DNA of 64,000 nucleotides from ECT2AJA-110-A sp035399845 (lineage in GTDB: Bacteria; Planctomycetota; Phycisphaerae; UBA1845; UTPLA1), in assembly GCA_035399845.1 (NCBI GenBank), contig DAOPJV010000006.1, forward strand, positions 101,735-165,734, in the 5' to 3' direction. Positions 19,864 through 28,960 of this stretch are shown here, one piece after another (position 1 is the stretch's first letter; every line of letters starts with the position of its first letter). Under the pieces are notes generated by a model. That model did no database searches, was not told the DNA's origin, and saw nothing but the letters and a program-made list of their open reading frames with translations. A program made the position numbers and the translations under genes.

Positions 19864-22800
19864 ATGCAATCCGGGAGTAACGCCGTGGCCGACGACGGCC
19901 TGAATCGTATCAAGCGGCTCTTCACAGAAGCCCTCGCCATGCCGCCCGCGGAGCGAGAGGCGTGGCTCCGCGCCGAATGCGCAGGCAGCGCGACGCTCTG
20001 CGACAAAGTCATGCGAATGCTGAAGACGCATGACGACGATACGGGGTTCCTGGAAATCCCGCCGATCTCCCTGAACGAGTCGATGGCGCCGACGGAGGAA
20101 GCCCCCGAGTCGATCGGCGCCTATCGCATTCTTCACCAGATCGGCGAAGGCGGCATGGGCGTCGTGTATCTCGCCGAACAATCGCAGCCGATCCGGCGCC
20201 GCGTCGCACTCAAGCTCATCAAGCTGGGCATGGACACGAAAAGCGTCGTCGCCCGCTTCAACGCGGAACGACAGACGCTCGCCCTCCTTGACCATCGCAA
20301 CGTCGCCCGCGTGCTGGAGGCCGGCGCCACAGACACGGGCCGCCCCTACTTCGTCATGGAGTACGTCGCCGGCGAGCCGATCACGCGCTTCTGCGATGCG
20401 CACAACCTCACACTCGATGAGCGCCTGGCGCTCTTTGTCGACGTCTGCCACGCGCTCCAGCACGCGCACCAGAAGGGGATCATCCATCGCGATATCAAGC
20501 CGTCCAATGTGCTTGTCGCACGGGAAGACGGCGTTCCCGTCCCCAAGGTCATTGACTTCGGCGTCGCCAAGGCCACGGATCAGCGCCTGACGGAGCACAC
20601 GCTCTTTACCGAGCACGGTCTGATGATCGGCACGCCTTCCTACATGAGCCCGGAGCAGGCCGAACTCTCGGCCATTGGCGTCGACGCGCGCACGGATGTC
20701 TACTCGCTCGGCGTCCTGCTCTACGAGATGATCGTCGGCGTCCTCCCCTTCGAGCCCGAAACGCTCCGCCGCGCCGGATACGCCGAGATTCAGCGCATCA
20801 TCCGGGATGTCGAGCCCTCAAAACCCAGCACGCGCTTCAAGTCGCTCGGCGCGGACACCGGCGCGATCTGCGAACAGCGGCGCATCGATCGACACGCGAT
20901 GCATCGGCTCCTGTCGGGTGATCTCGACTGGATCACGATGAAGGCCATCGACAAGGACCCGGCGCGTCGCTATCCGTCCGCGTCCGAACTGGCGGCGGAT
21001 ATCCAGCGACATCTGCGCGACGAGCCGGTCACGGCCTCACCGCCGAGCAACACCTACAAGATGCGCAAGTTCGTCCGACGCCATCGCGGGGCCGTCGCGG
21101 CGGGCGCCCTCGTCCTGCTCGCGCTGATCACCGGCGTCATCGGCGTTTCGATCGGATGGTCACGGGCCCGCCTGGCGGAACACGAAGCGGCGGCCCAGGC
21201 AGTGGAAGCGAGTCGCCAGGCCGAGATTGCCACCGCCGTCAACGACTTCCTGAACAACGATCTGCTTGCGGCCGTCAAGCCTTCCGTGGAAAAGGGCAGA
21301 GGACGCGACGTGCTCATGCGCGATGTCCTCTACGCCGCCGCCGAACACATCGAGACGGCCGGCGCTCCGGGGGGCCGCTTCGCCGACAAACCCATGATCG
21401 AGGCGGCAATCCGTGAAACACTCGGCGTCACACTGCTCTACCTGGGCGACTACGACGCCGCCGAACCACATCTGACCCGTGCTCGCGATCTGACGACGCG
21501 ATTCAAGGGCGAGGAATCGCTTGAGGCCATTCGCGCCATCGACAATCTCTCGAATCTCTATCAGAACGCGGGTAGAGAAAGCGAAGCGGAATCACTCCAG
21601 CGACAGGCCCTCGACGCGGCCACGAAAGTGCTTGGCCCCGACCATCCCCAGACGCTCGTCGCGAAGAACAATCTCGCGACCATTTACCATCTTCGTGGTC
21701 GCTACGCCGAATCCGCTTCACTGTTCAGTGAACTGCTGACGGCGAGACGACGCATCCTGGGTGAAACAAGTCGTGATACGATCAACGCCGCCAGCAACCT
21801 CGCCATCGCCTGCGCCCGCGACAATAAGCTCGATCAGGCGGAATCGCTCCTTCGGGAGTGGCTCCCCATTGCGAGAAAGGCGCTCCCCGACGGCGATCCG
21901 TCCATCGCCTACTTCCTGAAGAACCTTGGCGAAACCCTCGCGCGAAAAGGCCAGGTTCCGGAGGCGCGTTCGCTGATGACGGAGGCGCTCGAGATCAGGA
22001 AACGCGTCGTTGGCGCCGAACATCCCGACACGCTGACCTCCATGCACGATCTCGCCATCCTCTCGTCAGTCGAAGGCCGACACGCTGATGCGGCGCGCCT
22101 CTTCGAGCAGGTCGCCAACCTGCGCCGCAAAGTCCTCGGCGAAGCCCATTCCGAAACCATCAGCGCGATGTCCAACCTTGCCAACACCTATATCTCGCTG
22201 AATCGTGGCGACGACGCCGAGCGATTGCTGAAGGAGAACCTCGACATCGCGGAGCGACAGTATGGTTCGGACCACATCATCACGATGCGCGTCATGTACC
22301 TGCTTGGATGGCTTTACCTGCAACAGGATCGGCTTGATGAGTCGGAGGATATCAACGGCCGACTCCTTCAGGCGCAGCGACAACTCCTCGGTCCCGAGCA
22401 CTCGCAGACGCTGGGCACCCTGGAAAGCGTCGCCTCGACGCAGTTCCGTCGAAAGCGATATTCCGAATCGCAGGGCAATTACCTCGACCTGCTGGAAATC
22501 CTGCGCCGGACCCTGGGGGCCTCGAACCCGGCGACCTGCCGGATTATGGAAAATCTGGCGGAAGTCTACGTCGCTCAGAACAGGATGGACGAGGCCAGGT
22601 CCATCCTCAGCGAACGCCTGAGAATCGCGAGGGAGATTGCGGATGGCGATGCGGCGACAGCCAGCCAGAAACTCCTGTGCGCCCGGCTGTTGCTGAACGC
22701 GACGCCCGAGGACCTTCGCGATCCGCAGGCCGCGCTGGCGCTCGCTGACACGGCGTGCGGCATGTCGGAGGCGCCGAATGCGCAGGCGCTGTCAATTCTG

Positions 22801-22953
22801 GCCCTGGCGCAGTTCCGTACCGGCGACGTGACATCCGCGATGGATACGCAGCGGCTCGCCATTGATCGCCTGGACGACGATACGCCGCCGCCCCTGCGCG
22901 ATCGCTATCTGGAACAACTGAAGTTGTTTCAGGCGCCACCTGAGGGTGAATGA
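19864..22953 (+). CDS. membrane serine/threonine protein kinase with TPR tail
   Basis: ATG 19864 has GGAAGA 7 bp upstream; an in-frame GTG at 19843 is an alternative. The ~1029-residue protein has an N-terminal segment shared with the family, then a Hanks-type kinase domain at about 87-385: GEGGMG 94-99, catalytic Lys 117, HRDIKPSN 208-215 (Asp 210) and DFG 231-233. A single transmembrane helix lies at about 411-431. From about 480 onwards tetratricopeptide repeats of the kinesin-light-chain style cover the presumed extracytoplasmic part. The catalytic set is complete, so it should be active. Pairing with the ECF sigma gene suggests a phosphorylation-controlled sigma switch responding to a ligand on the TPR side. 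Confidence 0.94.
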   Translation: MQSGSNAVADDGLNRIKRLFTEALAMPPAEREAWLRAECAGSATLCDKVMRMLKTHDDDTGFLEIPPISLNESMAPTEEAPESIGAYRILHQIGEGGMGVVYLAEQSQPIRRRVALKLIKLGMDTKSVVARFNAERQTLALLDHRNVARVLEAGATDTGRPYFVMEYVAGEPITRFCDAHNLTLDERLALFVDVCHALQHAHQKGIIHRDIKPSNVLVAREDGVPVPKVIDFGVAKATDQRLTEHTLFTEHGLMIGTPSYMSPEQAELSAIGVDARTDVYSLGVLLYEMIVGVLPFEPETLRRAGYAEIQRIIRDVEPSKPSTRFKSLGADTGAICEQRRIDRHAMHRLLSGDLDWITMKAIDKDPARRYPSASELAADIQRHLRDEPVTASPPSNTYKMRKFVRRHRGAVAAGALVLLALITGVIGVSIGWSRARLAEHEAAAQAVEASRQAEIATAVNDFLNNDLLAAVKPSVEKGRGRDVLMRDVLYAAAEHIETAGAPGGRFADKPMIEAAIRETLGVTLLYLGDYDAAEPHLTRARDLTTRFKGEESLEAIRAIDNLSNLYQNAGRESEAESLQRQALDAATKVLGPDHPQTLVAKNNLATIYHLRGRYAESASLFSELLTARRRILGETSRDTINAASNLAIACARDNKLDQAESLLREWLPIARKALPDGDPSIAYFLKNLGETLARKGQVPEARSLMTEALEIRKRVVGAEHPDTLTSMHDLAILSSVEGRHADAARLFEQVANLRRKVLGEAHSETISAMSNLANTYISLNRGDDAERLLKENLDIAERQYGSDHIITMRVMYLLGWLYLQQDRLDESEDINGRLLQAQRQLLGPEHSQTLGTLESVASTQFRRKRYSESQGNYLDLLEILRRTLGASNPATCRIMENLAEVYVAQNRMDEARSILSERLRIAREIADGDAATASQKLLCARLLLNATPEDLRDPQAALALADTACGMSEAPNAQALSILALAQFRTGDVTSAMDTQRLAIDRLDDDTPPPLRDRYLEQLKLFQAPPEGE

Positions 22954-22975
22954 TCAGCGGGAACGACCTTGTTCG

Positions 22976-23767
22976 TCACGAACGGCTGTCCGTGTCCGCC
23001 TCGCTCGGCGTGTCATGGTTGAATCGGCCGGTTCGGAAGAAGTGAACAGTCTGCTCCGCGACCTCGGGGCGACACATGATGAACGAGTGATACCCGGGCA
23101 CGATCAGATGGTCCGCCTCGCCTTTCAGGTGCGTATCGGCAAGATCAACCTTTCCATCCTTCGCCGCCGCGATGACTCCGATGTCGACGCCGACTGGCGC
23201 CCCCATCCGGTTCACGACGCTGTCCGAGGCGTCTGACAATTCCTTCAGCGGCTTGATCAGGCGCCCCGCGATCGGCGCCCAGAATCTCGCCGTCGCCGAC
23301 CCGCCATTCGGTGGCGCCAGCATGACAACCCGCCCCATCTTCGCAGGACGCTCATCCATGAGCGTCCGCCGCACAACGATCCCGCCCAGGCTGTGGGTAA
23401 CGAAGTGGATTCGATCGATGCCCGGGTCAGCGTCGAGCCTGCGAACGAAATCCGCCAGGCGGGCGCTGTGGGATTCGATCGTTTCCTGCGTACTCGGGTA
23501 ATCCCACTTGCGTACGTCGAAGCCGACATTCGCCAGTCGATCCCCCAACGGCGCCATCGACGCCGAAGTGCGCCCCAGACCGTGCACGAGCACGACAACC
23601 GTCACGCCCTTCTGCGTCGCGGGTTCGGGATCAACCACCGCGCCGCGGCGCGAGGCGAACCACAATCCGCAACACCCGCAACAGGCGACAAATGTCGCGA
23701 GAATCAGAAAACGACGTTTGCGTCGCACGACAGCCGCATCTCCTTCTCGCGTCTTCTTCGGCGCCAT
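22976..23767 (-). CDS. membrane-anchored alpha/beta hydrolase (lipase/esterase-like)
   Basis: A 263-residue protein with a hydrophobic, Cys-rich N-terminal segment (residues 20-38) preceded by basic residues, fitting a signal anchor. The alpha/beta-hydrolase core shows the oxyanion motif VHGLGRT at 61-67, the nucleophile elbow THSLGG with Ser 126, and a candidate catalytic His in GYHSFIM near the end. Related proteins are annotated as triacylglycerol lipases or PGAP1-like esterases. The substrate is unknown. It is convergent with the kinase gene, 22 bp away. Confidence 0.85.
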   Translation of the reverse strand: MAPKKTREGDAAVVRRKRRFLILATFVACCGCCGLWFASRRGAVVDPEPATQKGVTVVVLVHGLGRTSASMAPLGDRLANVGFDVRKWDYPSTQETIESHSARLADFVRRLDADPGIDRIHFVTHSLGGIVVRRTLMDERPAKMGRVVMLAPPNGGSATARFWAPIAGRLIKPLKELSDASDSVVNRMGAPVGVDIGVIAAAKDGKVDLADTHLKGEADHLIVPGYHSFIMCRPEVAEQTVHFFRTGRFNHDTPSEADTDSRS

Positions 23768-23823
23768 GCGAGGGAAAACGGACCGACGTAGCGGCGCTTT
23801 CTCAACGGGGCCCGCGCCGCAAC

Positions 23824-24306
23824 CTACATTTTCAGCTCGAACATCCCCACGCCCGTCGCGCCCTCCGTCTCAATCTCCACCCAAAGCTGACTTCCGGCGG
23901 GGAGCGGATCCGGAACTTCCGCATGCGTATGCCAGTGATTCGGCTCGTCCTTGTTCTCAATTCCCGCCAGCGCCTTGATGGACTCCTCGCCCGTCTTCGT
24001 TCCGATCCAGAATCGCACAGCCAGCACCCCGGACAAGTCACCCGTCAGCCAAACGTCAATCGGGGCGTCCCCCCCCGGCGAGATCGCGCCCTCATCCCGC
24101 GACGCGCGGACGTCGTAGGCGCCGATGGACGACTTCCCCAGTTCGATCGGCGTCCCATGCTCCTCCGCCGTTGGCGTGGCGGCGTCCGACTTGTTGCTGG
24201 CGCTCGTGTTCTGATTCGGCGCCGCTGTCTTCTGTGTTTCGCTCGGCGAGCATCCGCCGAGACTCACAATCACGCACACAAACCCGATTCGACAAAGGTG
24301 GTTCAT
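23824..24306 (-). CDS. small lipoprotein downstream of the RND pump
   Basis: ATG 24306 is preferred because GGAGAAGAG lies just upstream; the frame is open to 24354. The 160-residue product has a lipoprotein signal with lipobox LGGC at residues 16-19, then a Ser/Thr/Asn-rich linker and a compact domain containing VWLTGDLSGVLAVRFWIG and WHTHAEVPDPLP. It is the last gene of the metal-efflux operon, 44 bp after the pump gene. The HWHTHAEV stretch could bind metal (inference). No named family was recognised. Confidence 0.75.
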   Translation of the reverse strand: MNHLCRIGFVCVIVSLGGCSPSETQKTAAPNQNTSASNKSDAATPTAEEHGTPIELGKSSIGAYDVRASRDEGAISPGGDAPIDVWLTGDLSGVLAVRFWIGTKTGEESIKALAGIENKDEPNHWHTHAEVPDPLPAGSQLWVEIETEGATGVGMFELKM

Positions 24307-24350
24307 TGCTCTCTTCTCCATGATGGCCAGGTCACCACGCGCCTGGTGTT

Positions 24351-27300
24351 TCAACCAAGACTCGATGGCGACGCGGCCCCGTCCGCGTCATTTGCCCGAT
24401 AGATCAGCGCATAGCCCGCCGGCACCACGACGAGATTCAGCAGCGTCGACGTCACAAGGCCGCCGAGCACCACGATCGCCAGCGGCGCGAGCAGTTCGCT
24501 GCCCGGCTCCCCCGCCGCCCACGCGATCGGCAGGAGCCCCAGGACCGCCGTCATTGCCGTCATGAGAATCGGCGCCAGCCGCTCCTCCGATCCCACGATG
24601 ATCGCGTCCGTCAGCGATCGCCCTTCCACCTCCATCAGGTAGGCGTAATGGTTGATCAGCAGGATACCGTTTCTCACGGCGATGCCGAACAGTGTGACGA
24701 ATCCCACCATGCTGGCAATGGAAATCACGGGCGCCTCGTATCGACCGCCCACGCCGAACAGCGCCAGCAGATTCCCGAGGAAATGGTCGGATTCCGCAAC
24801 AAAGATCGCGGCGATGCCGCCGATCAGGGCCAGCGGCAGGTTGATCATCACCAGCGCCGCCGAGCGTGTCGAGCCGAATGACGTATTCAGCAGCAGCAGC
24901 ATGATGATCGCCACGCCTGCGCCCATCACATAGAGCGTGTTCGCGGCTGACTGCTGCGCCTCAAACTGACCACCGTAGGTCACGGCGTATCCCGCCTCAC
25001 GAACGATTGGATCCACGCGCCGTTGTACCTCGCCGACAAGATCGCCCAGGTTGTATCCGTCGGCCACGTTACAGGAGACGACGGCCTTCCGCTGTGCGTT
25101 CTCCCGACTGATCAGGTTCGACGCCTTCTCCACGCCGACGTCCGCCACCTCGTTCAGCCGAACCATCTTGCCGTCACGCCCCAGCAGCATCAGTTCCTTG
25201 ACCTGTTCGATCCGCTCCCGATGCTCCGGTCCAAGCCGGACGACGATGTCGTAGATATGCACGCCCTCGTTCACAACGGCGACGGATTCTCCGAAGATCG
25301 CGTCGCGCACCTGCTCAGCGGCGTCCGCCGGCGTCAGCCCCCATCGCGCCAGTTCGTCATGCCGGTATCGAATCGGCAGCGACGTGATCATGATCTCCCG
25401 ATTCGCCGCCACATCCCGGGCGCCGGGCAGGGACGCAATTTCTCCCTCGATCTGCTTCGCGATCTTCCGCAGGACACTCAGATCGGCTCCGAAGACATTG
25501 ATCGCGATCGCCGCGGGCGTACCCGACATCACGTGAGACAATCGATGCTCGATGGGCTGCCCGATCATCGTCGTCACACCCGGCGTCGCGCTGAGGATGG
25601 TATCGATCTCTTGGCGCACCAACGCCTTGTCAAAGCCCGGCCTGACAGTGACTTCAATCTCGCTGTTGCTCACGGGTTCCGCATGCTCGTCCCGCTCCGC
25701 CCGGCCCGTTCGACGGACGACGGATCGCACGCCCTCGATCGCCGTCAGACGCCCCTCCACACCGGTCGCGAGTCGATTGCTCTCCTCAAGCGAAGTTCCC
25801 GGCGGCGCCATCAGGAAGACAGTAAACGTCCCTTCATTGAATTCCGGCAGGAAGCTGGTCCCGAATGTGCCGCCAACCCACAGGCTCATCAGCGTCAGCA
25901 GCATCGCCAGGCCGACAGTGAACTTACGATTCCGAATCACCCATCGAATCGTCGGCCGATACATCGACTTCAGCTTCTTCACGACCATCGTGTCGCCGCC
26001 ATCCGACGACAATCGACCTCGAAGCAGCAACTCGCACAAGGCCGGCGTGACGGTAATCGCCACAATGAAGGAGGCCGCCAGTGAGAGAATGTACGTCACG
26101 CCCAGCGGTCGGAAGAATCTGCCCTCGAGCCCCTGAAGGAACAACAGCGGAACGAACACGATCACGATAATGAGCGTGGCGAACATGATTGAGCTGCGAA
26201 TCTCGTTGCTTGCCGAAAAAATGACGTCTCGCAGACCGCGCCGCTCCCCTGTGGGCGCGTGCTGATTCTCACGAATCCGCCGATAGACGTTTTCCACGTC
26301 GATGATGCTGTCGTCCACGACGACGCCGATCGCGACCGCCAGTCCGCCCAGCGTCATCACATTGATCGTCTCGCCCAGTCCGTACATCACGAGCAGCGCA
26401 ATGGCGATCGACAGCGGAATCGTTGTCAGCGTGATCACTGTCGTGCGCACGTTCATGAGAAAGAGCACGAGCACGATGGCGACGATGACCGCAGCGTCTC
26501 TCGCAACGGATACGACATTGCTCAGCGACAGATGGATGAAATCCGACTGTCGAAACACATGGCGATTCAGCGCAATCCCCGCGGGCAGACTCGATTCCAC
26601 GTCATCCAGAACACGATCCACCGCGTTCGTCAGCGCCAGTGTGTTCGTCCCGGGCGCCTTCTGAATGCTGAGAACAACCGCGGGCTGGCCGCCCTCCGAC
26701 GCCGTCCCGCGCTTCAGCGCCGGCGCCAGCGACACGTCCGCGATCTGTCCGATTGTGATCGGTACGCCCGCGTCGTATCGCACAATGGTCGATCGGATGT
26801 CCTCGGCGCTCTGCACGCGTCCCGTCTGCCGAAGCGGAATCTCCAGACCGTCGACATTCGTCAGGTATCCGGCGCCCGCCGTGCTGTGCGCCTCCGACGC
26901 CGATGCGACGACGTCCTTGATCGTCAGTCCGTAGAGCCGCAGGCGATCCTGGTCGACGTTGATCTGGTACTCCGGCAACTCGCCGCCGATGGCCACAACC
27001 TGCGAGACGCCCGGCACACTGAGCAGCCGATTCCGCAATTCAAACTCGCCGAACGCCCGAAGGTCCAGCGGACTCACGTGGCCATCCGCTGATCGCAGCG
27101 AAATGAGCATGATTTCGCCCGTGATGCTTGTCACGGGCGTGATCTGCGTATGCGTGTCCCGCGGCAGTCGTTCCTCGGCGAGCGTCAGGCGTTCGGACAC
27201 GAGATAGCGCGCCCGATAGATGTCTACGCCCCAGTCGAATTCGACCCACACGATCGACAGACCGATCGCGCTCGCGCTGCGCACGCGCCGAACACCTGGC

Positions 27301-27527
27301 AGGCCATTTACCGACGTCTCAATCGGAAACGAAATGTACTGTTCAACCTCGTCCGCCGCGTAGCCCGGCGACTCCGTGATGATCACGACCGTCGGCGCAT
27401 TCAGCTCGGGAAAAACGTCGACCGCCATCTTCGGCGCGAGGTACACGGCCGCGGCAATGACAAGGACCGCCATCATCGCGACCAGCGCCGCGTTGTCGAT
27501 CGAGAAGCGGATCAGTTTCTGCAGCAT
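24351..27527 (-). CDS. heavy-metal efflux RND pump (CusA/CzcA family)
   Basis: A 1058-residue inner-membrane proton/metal antiporter, the usual length for HME-RND pumps. The start MLQKLIRFSIDNAALVAMMA is typical. The proton-relay helix carries VDDSIIDVEN at about residues 400-410, where HME pumps keep acidic residues. Other landmarks are VFPELNAPTVVIITESPGYA, GTSFLPEFNEGTF, and YAYLMEVEGRSLTDAI near the end. It is encoded 11 bp after the membrane-fusion gene. Cu/Ag versus Co/Zn/Cd specificity cannot be decided by eye, so no gene symbol is given. Confidence 0.93.
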   Translation of the reverse strand: MLQKLIRFSIDNAALVAMMAVLVIAAAVYLAPKMAVDVFPELNAPTVVIITESPGYAADEVEQYISFPIETSVNGLPGVRRVRSASAIGLSIVWVEFDWGVDIYRARYLVSERLTLAEERLPRDTHTQITPVTSITGEIMLISLRSADGHVSPLDLRAFGEFELRNRLLSVPGVSQVVAIGGELPEYQINVDQDRLRLYGLTIKDVVASASEAHSTAGAGYLTNVDGLEIPLRQTGRVQSAEDIRSTIVRYDAGVPITIGQIADVSLAPALKRGTASEGGQPAVVLSIQKAPGTNTLALTNAVDRVLDDVESSLPAGIALNRHVFRQSDFIHLSLSNVVSVARDAAVIVAIVLVLFLMNVRTTVITLTTIPLSIAIALLVMYGLGETINVMTLGGLAVAIGVVVDDSIIDVENVYRRIRENQHAPTGERRGLRDVIFSASNEIRSSIMFATLIIVIVFVPLLFLQGLEGRFFRPLGVTYILSLAASFIVAITVTPALCELLLRGRLSSDGGDTMVVKKLKSMYRPTIRWVIRNRKFTVGLAMLLTLMSLWVGGTFGTSFLPEFNEGTFTVFLMAPPGTSLEESNRLATGVEGRLTAIEGVRSVVRRTGRAERDEHAEPVSNSEIEVTVRPGFDKALVRQEIDTILSATPGVTTMIGQPIEHRLSHVMSGTPAAIAINVFGADLSVLRKIAKQIEGEIASLPGARDVAANREIMITSLPIRYRHDELARWGLTPADAAEQVRDAIFGESVAVVNEGVHIYDIVVRLGPEHRERIEQVKELMLLGRDGKMVRLNEVADVGVEKASNLISRENAQRKAVVSCNVADGYNLGDLVGEVQRRVDPIVREAGYAVTYGGQFEAQQSAANTLYVMGAGVAIIMLLLLNTSFGSTRSAALVMINLPLALIGGIAAIFVAESDHFLGNLLALFGVGGRYEAPVISIASMVGFVTLFGIAVRNGILLINHYAYLMEVEGRSLTDAIIVGSEERLAPILMTAMTAVLGLLPIAWAAGEPGSELLAPLAIVVLGGLVTSTLLNLVVVPAGYALIYRANDADGAASPSSLG

Positions 27528-27538
27528 CGCTCCGCCTC

Positions 27539-28960
27539 CTAATCGTCGTTCGCGTGGAACGTTCCATCCGGATGGAAATGCCCACCGCTCTGACGAGCGC
27601 CGGACGTCGAGCTCGCCAGCATGAGCGGATATACGCCACCCAGCACGATCTCATCTCCCACGCGCACGCCGCTCTTGACCTGCACCCAGCGACCATCTGA
27701 CGCCCCCAGATCCGCCGTCACGCGAATGACGACATCCGGGGTCTTCGGATCACGTCGAAAGAACACCCGCTCCAGCCCGTCACGCACAACCGCCGATTCG
27801 GGGATGGCGTTGACCGGCGTCTCGGATCCGTCCGTGAACACTTCCAGGTAGGCCGTCATGCCCGCTTTCGCCCATTGGGGATTCCGTTCCGACAGGTGCA
27901 GGATCGAGATCGTCCGCCGTTCGGGATGCGCTTCAACACCCATGTGAATGTGGCCCTCGGCGTAATCCTGAAGGTCAAATCCACCTCCCGGCGGAGGAAC
28001 AACACGAGCCAGCTGTTCGTTTCGAAACTTGCTGACATCCGTCTGCAGCGCCTCCGCGTGAAAACACAGCATCGTCGGCTGCACGGTATCCAGCACGAGA
28101 TCACCCGTCTCCACCCAGCCTCGATTCGTGATCGGGAGCCGATCGACGACACCGTCCGCCTCGGCCCGAATCGTCAGACGTCGAATCGAGCGCCAGGGCG
28201 GTTCCCGATCCGCGAGATGGGAGTGGGCTTCATCCGATTCATCCGGATCCAGCGCTTCGGCCGGAACGCCGGCGAAGGACGCCGCCCGGTTCAGCGTCAC
28301 TTCATAACTCGAGTGCGCCGCGTTGAAACCGACCTTCGCCGCTCCCAGCTCCGCCTCGACGCGGGGAAGCGCATTCCGCTTGTCGGCAAGCTGCGCTTCG
28401 AGTTCCACCTGTCGCATCTGCGCCTTCGCGAAATTGGCCAGCCGCTGCTCGATGAACTCGATCGATTGCTTCAGCTCATTCAGGTTCGCTTCGGCCACCG
28501 CCAGATCGGCGTGACTTCGCTTCATGCCGTTGAGCGATGTGACGAGCTCCTTCTGCATCTCCAGCCAGCCCGGCGAGTCCAGGTAGAAGAGCGGATCCCC
28601 TTTCGACACCTGCTGATGACGCGTCACCAGCAGCTCGATGCGCCCCGCCAGCATCACGTGGTAGTCGCGTCGCGCTTCCGGTCGAAGCTCGTACTGCCCC
28701 GGAATGCGAATCGTGCTGCGAACGGGTCGGCGCTCCACTGCAACGAATGTCACGCCCAGGTTCTGGCGCACACTCGCCGGTACATCGATCCGGTTTGACG
28801 GAGCGTTGTCGGTATGCGATTCCGCATGTTTCCCCTCTGAACGCCCCGGAGCGTCCTGCGACTGCGAATCGTCGCGACACGCCGCGACGCCCGATCCGAA
28901 AAGGACCGCGGCGCCGAGTCCGATCATCGTCAGCCAGTTTCCACGCCTGCGCATCATCAT
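27539..28960 (-). CDS. RND periplasmic membrane-fusion protein (CusB/CzcB-like)
   Basis: A 473-residue adaptor linking the pump to the outer-membrane factor. Residues 1-28 form a lipoprotein-like signal (VLFGSGVAAC). A His-containing stretch (EGKHAESHTDN) follows at about 42-52. The barrel-sandwich hybrid halves are visible as AGRIELLVTRHQQVSKGDPL and RAEADGVVDRLPITNRGWVE, flanking a coiled-coil hairpin (~150-260). The C-terminal membrane-proximal domain contains RVGDEIVLGGVYPL. Its start overlaps the outer-membrane-factor stop (ATGA). An insert with HSHLADREPPW may add metal ligands (inference). Confidence 0.92.
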   Translation of the reverse strand: MMMRRRGNWLTMIGLGAAVLFGSGVAACRDDSQSQDAPGRSEGKHAESHTDNAPSNRIDVPASVRQNLGVTFVAVERRPVRSTIRIPGQYELRPEARRDYHVMLAGRIELLVTRHQQVSKGDPLFYLDSPGWLEMQKELVTSLNGMKRSHADLAVAEANLNELKQSIEFIEQRLANFAKAQMRQVELEAQLADKRNALPRVEAELGAAKVGFNAAHSSYEVTLNRAASFAGVPAEALDPDESDEAHSHLADREPPWRSIRRLTIRAEADGVVDRLPITNRGWVETGDLVLDTVQPTMLCFHAEALQTDVSKFRNEQLARVVPPPGGGFDLQDYAEGHIHMGVEAHPERRTISILHLSERNPQWAKAGMTAYLEVFTDGSETPVNAIPESAVVRDGLERVFFRRDPKTPDVVIRVTADLGASDGRWVQVKSGVRVGDEIVLGGVYPLMLASSTSGARQSGGHFHPDGTFHANDD

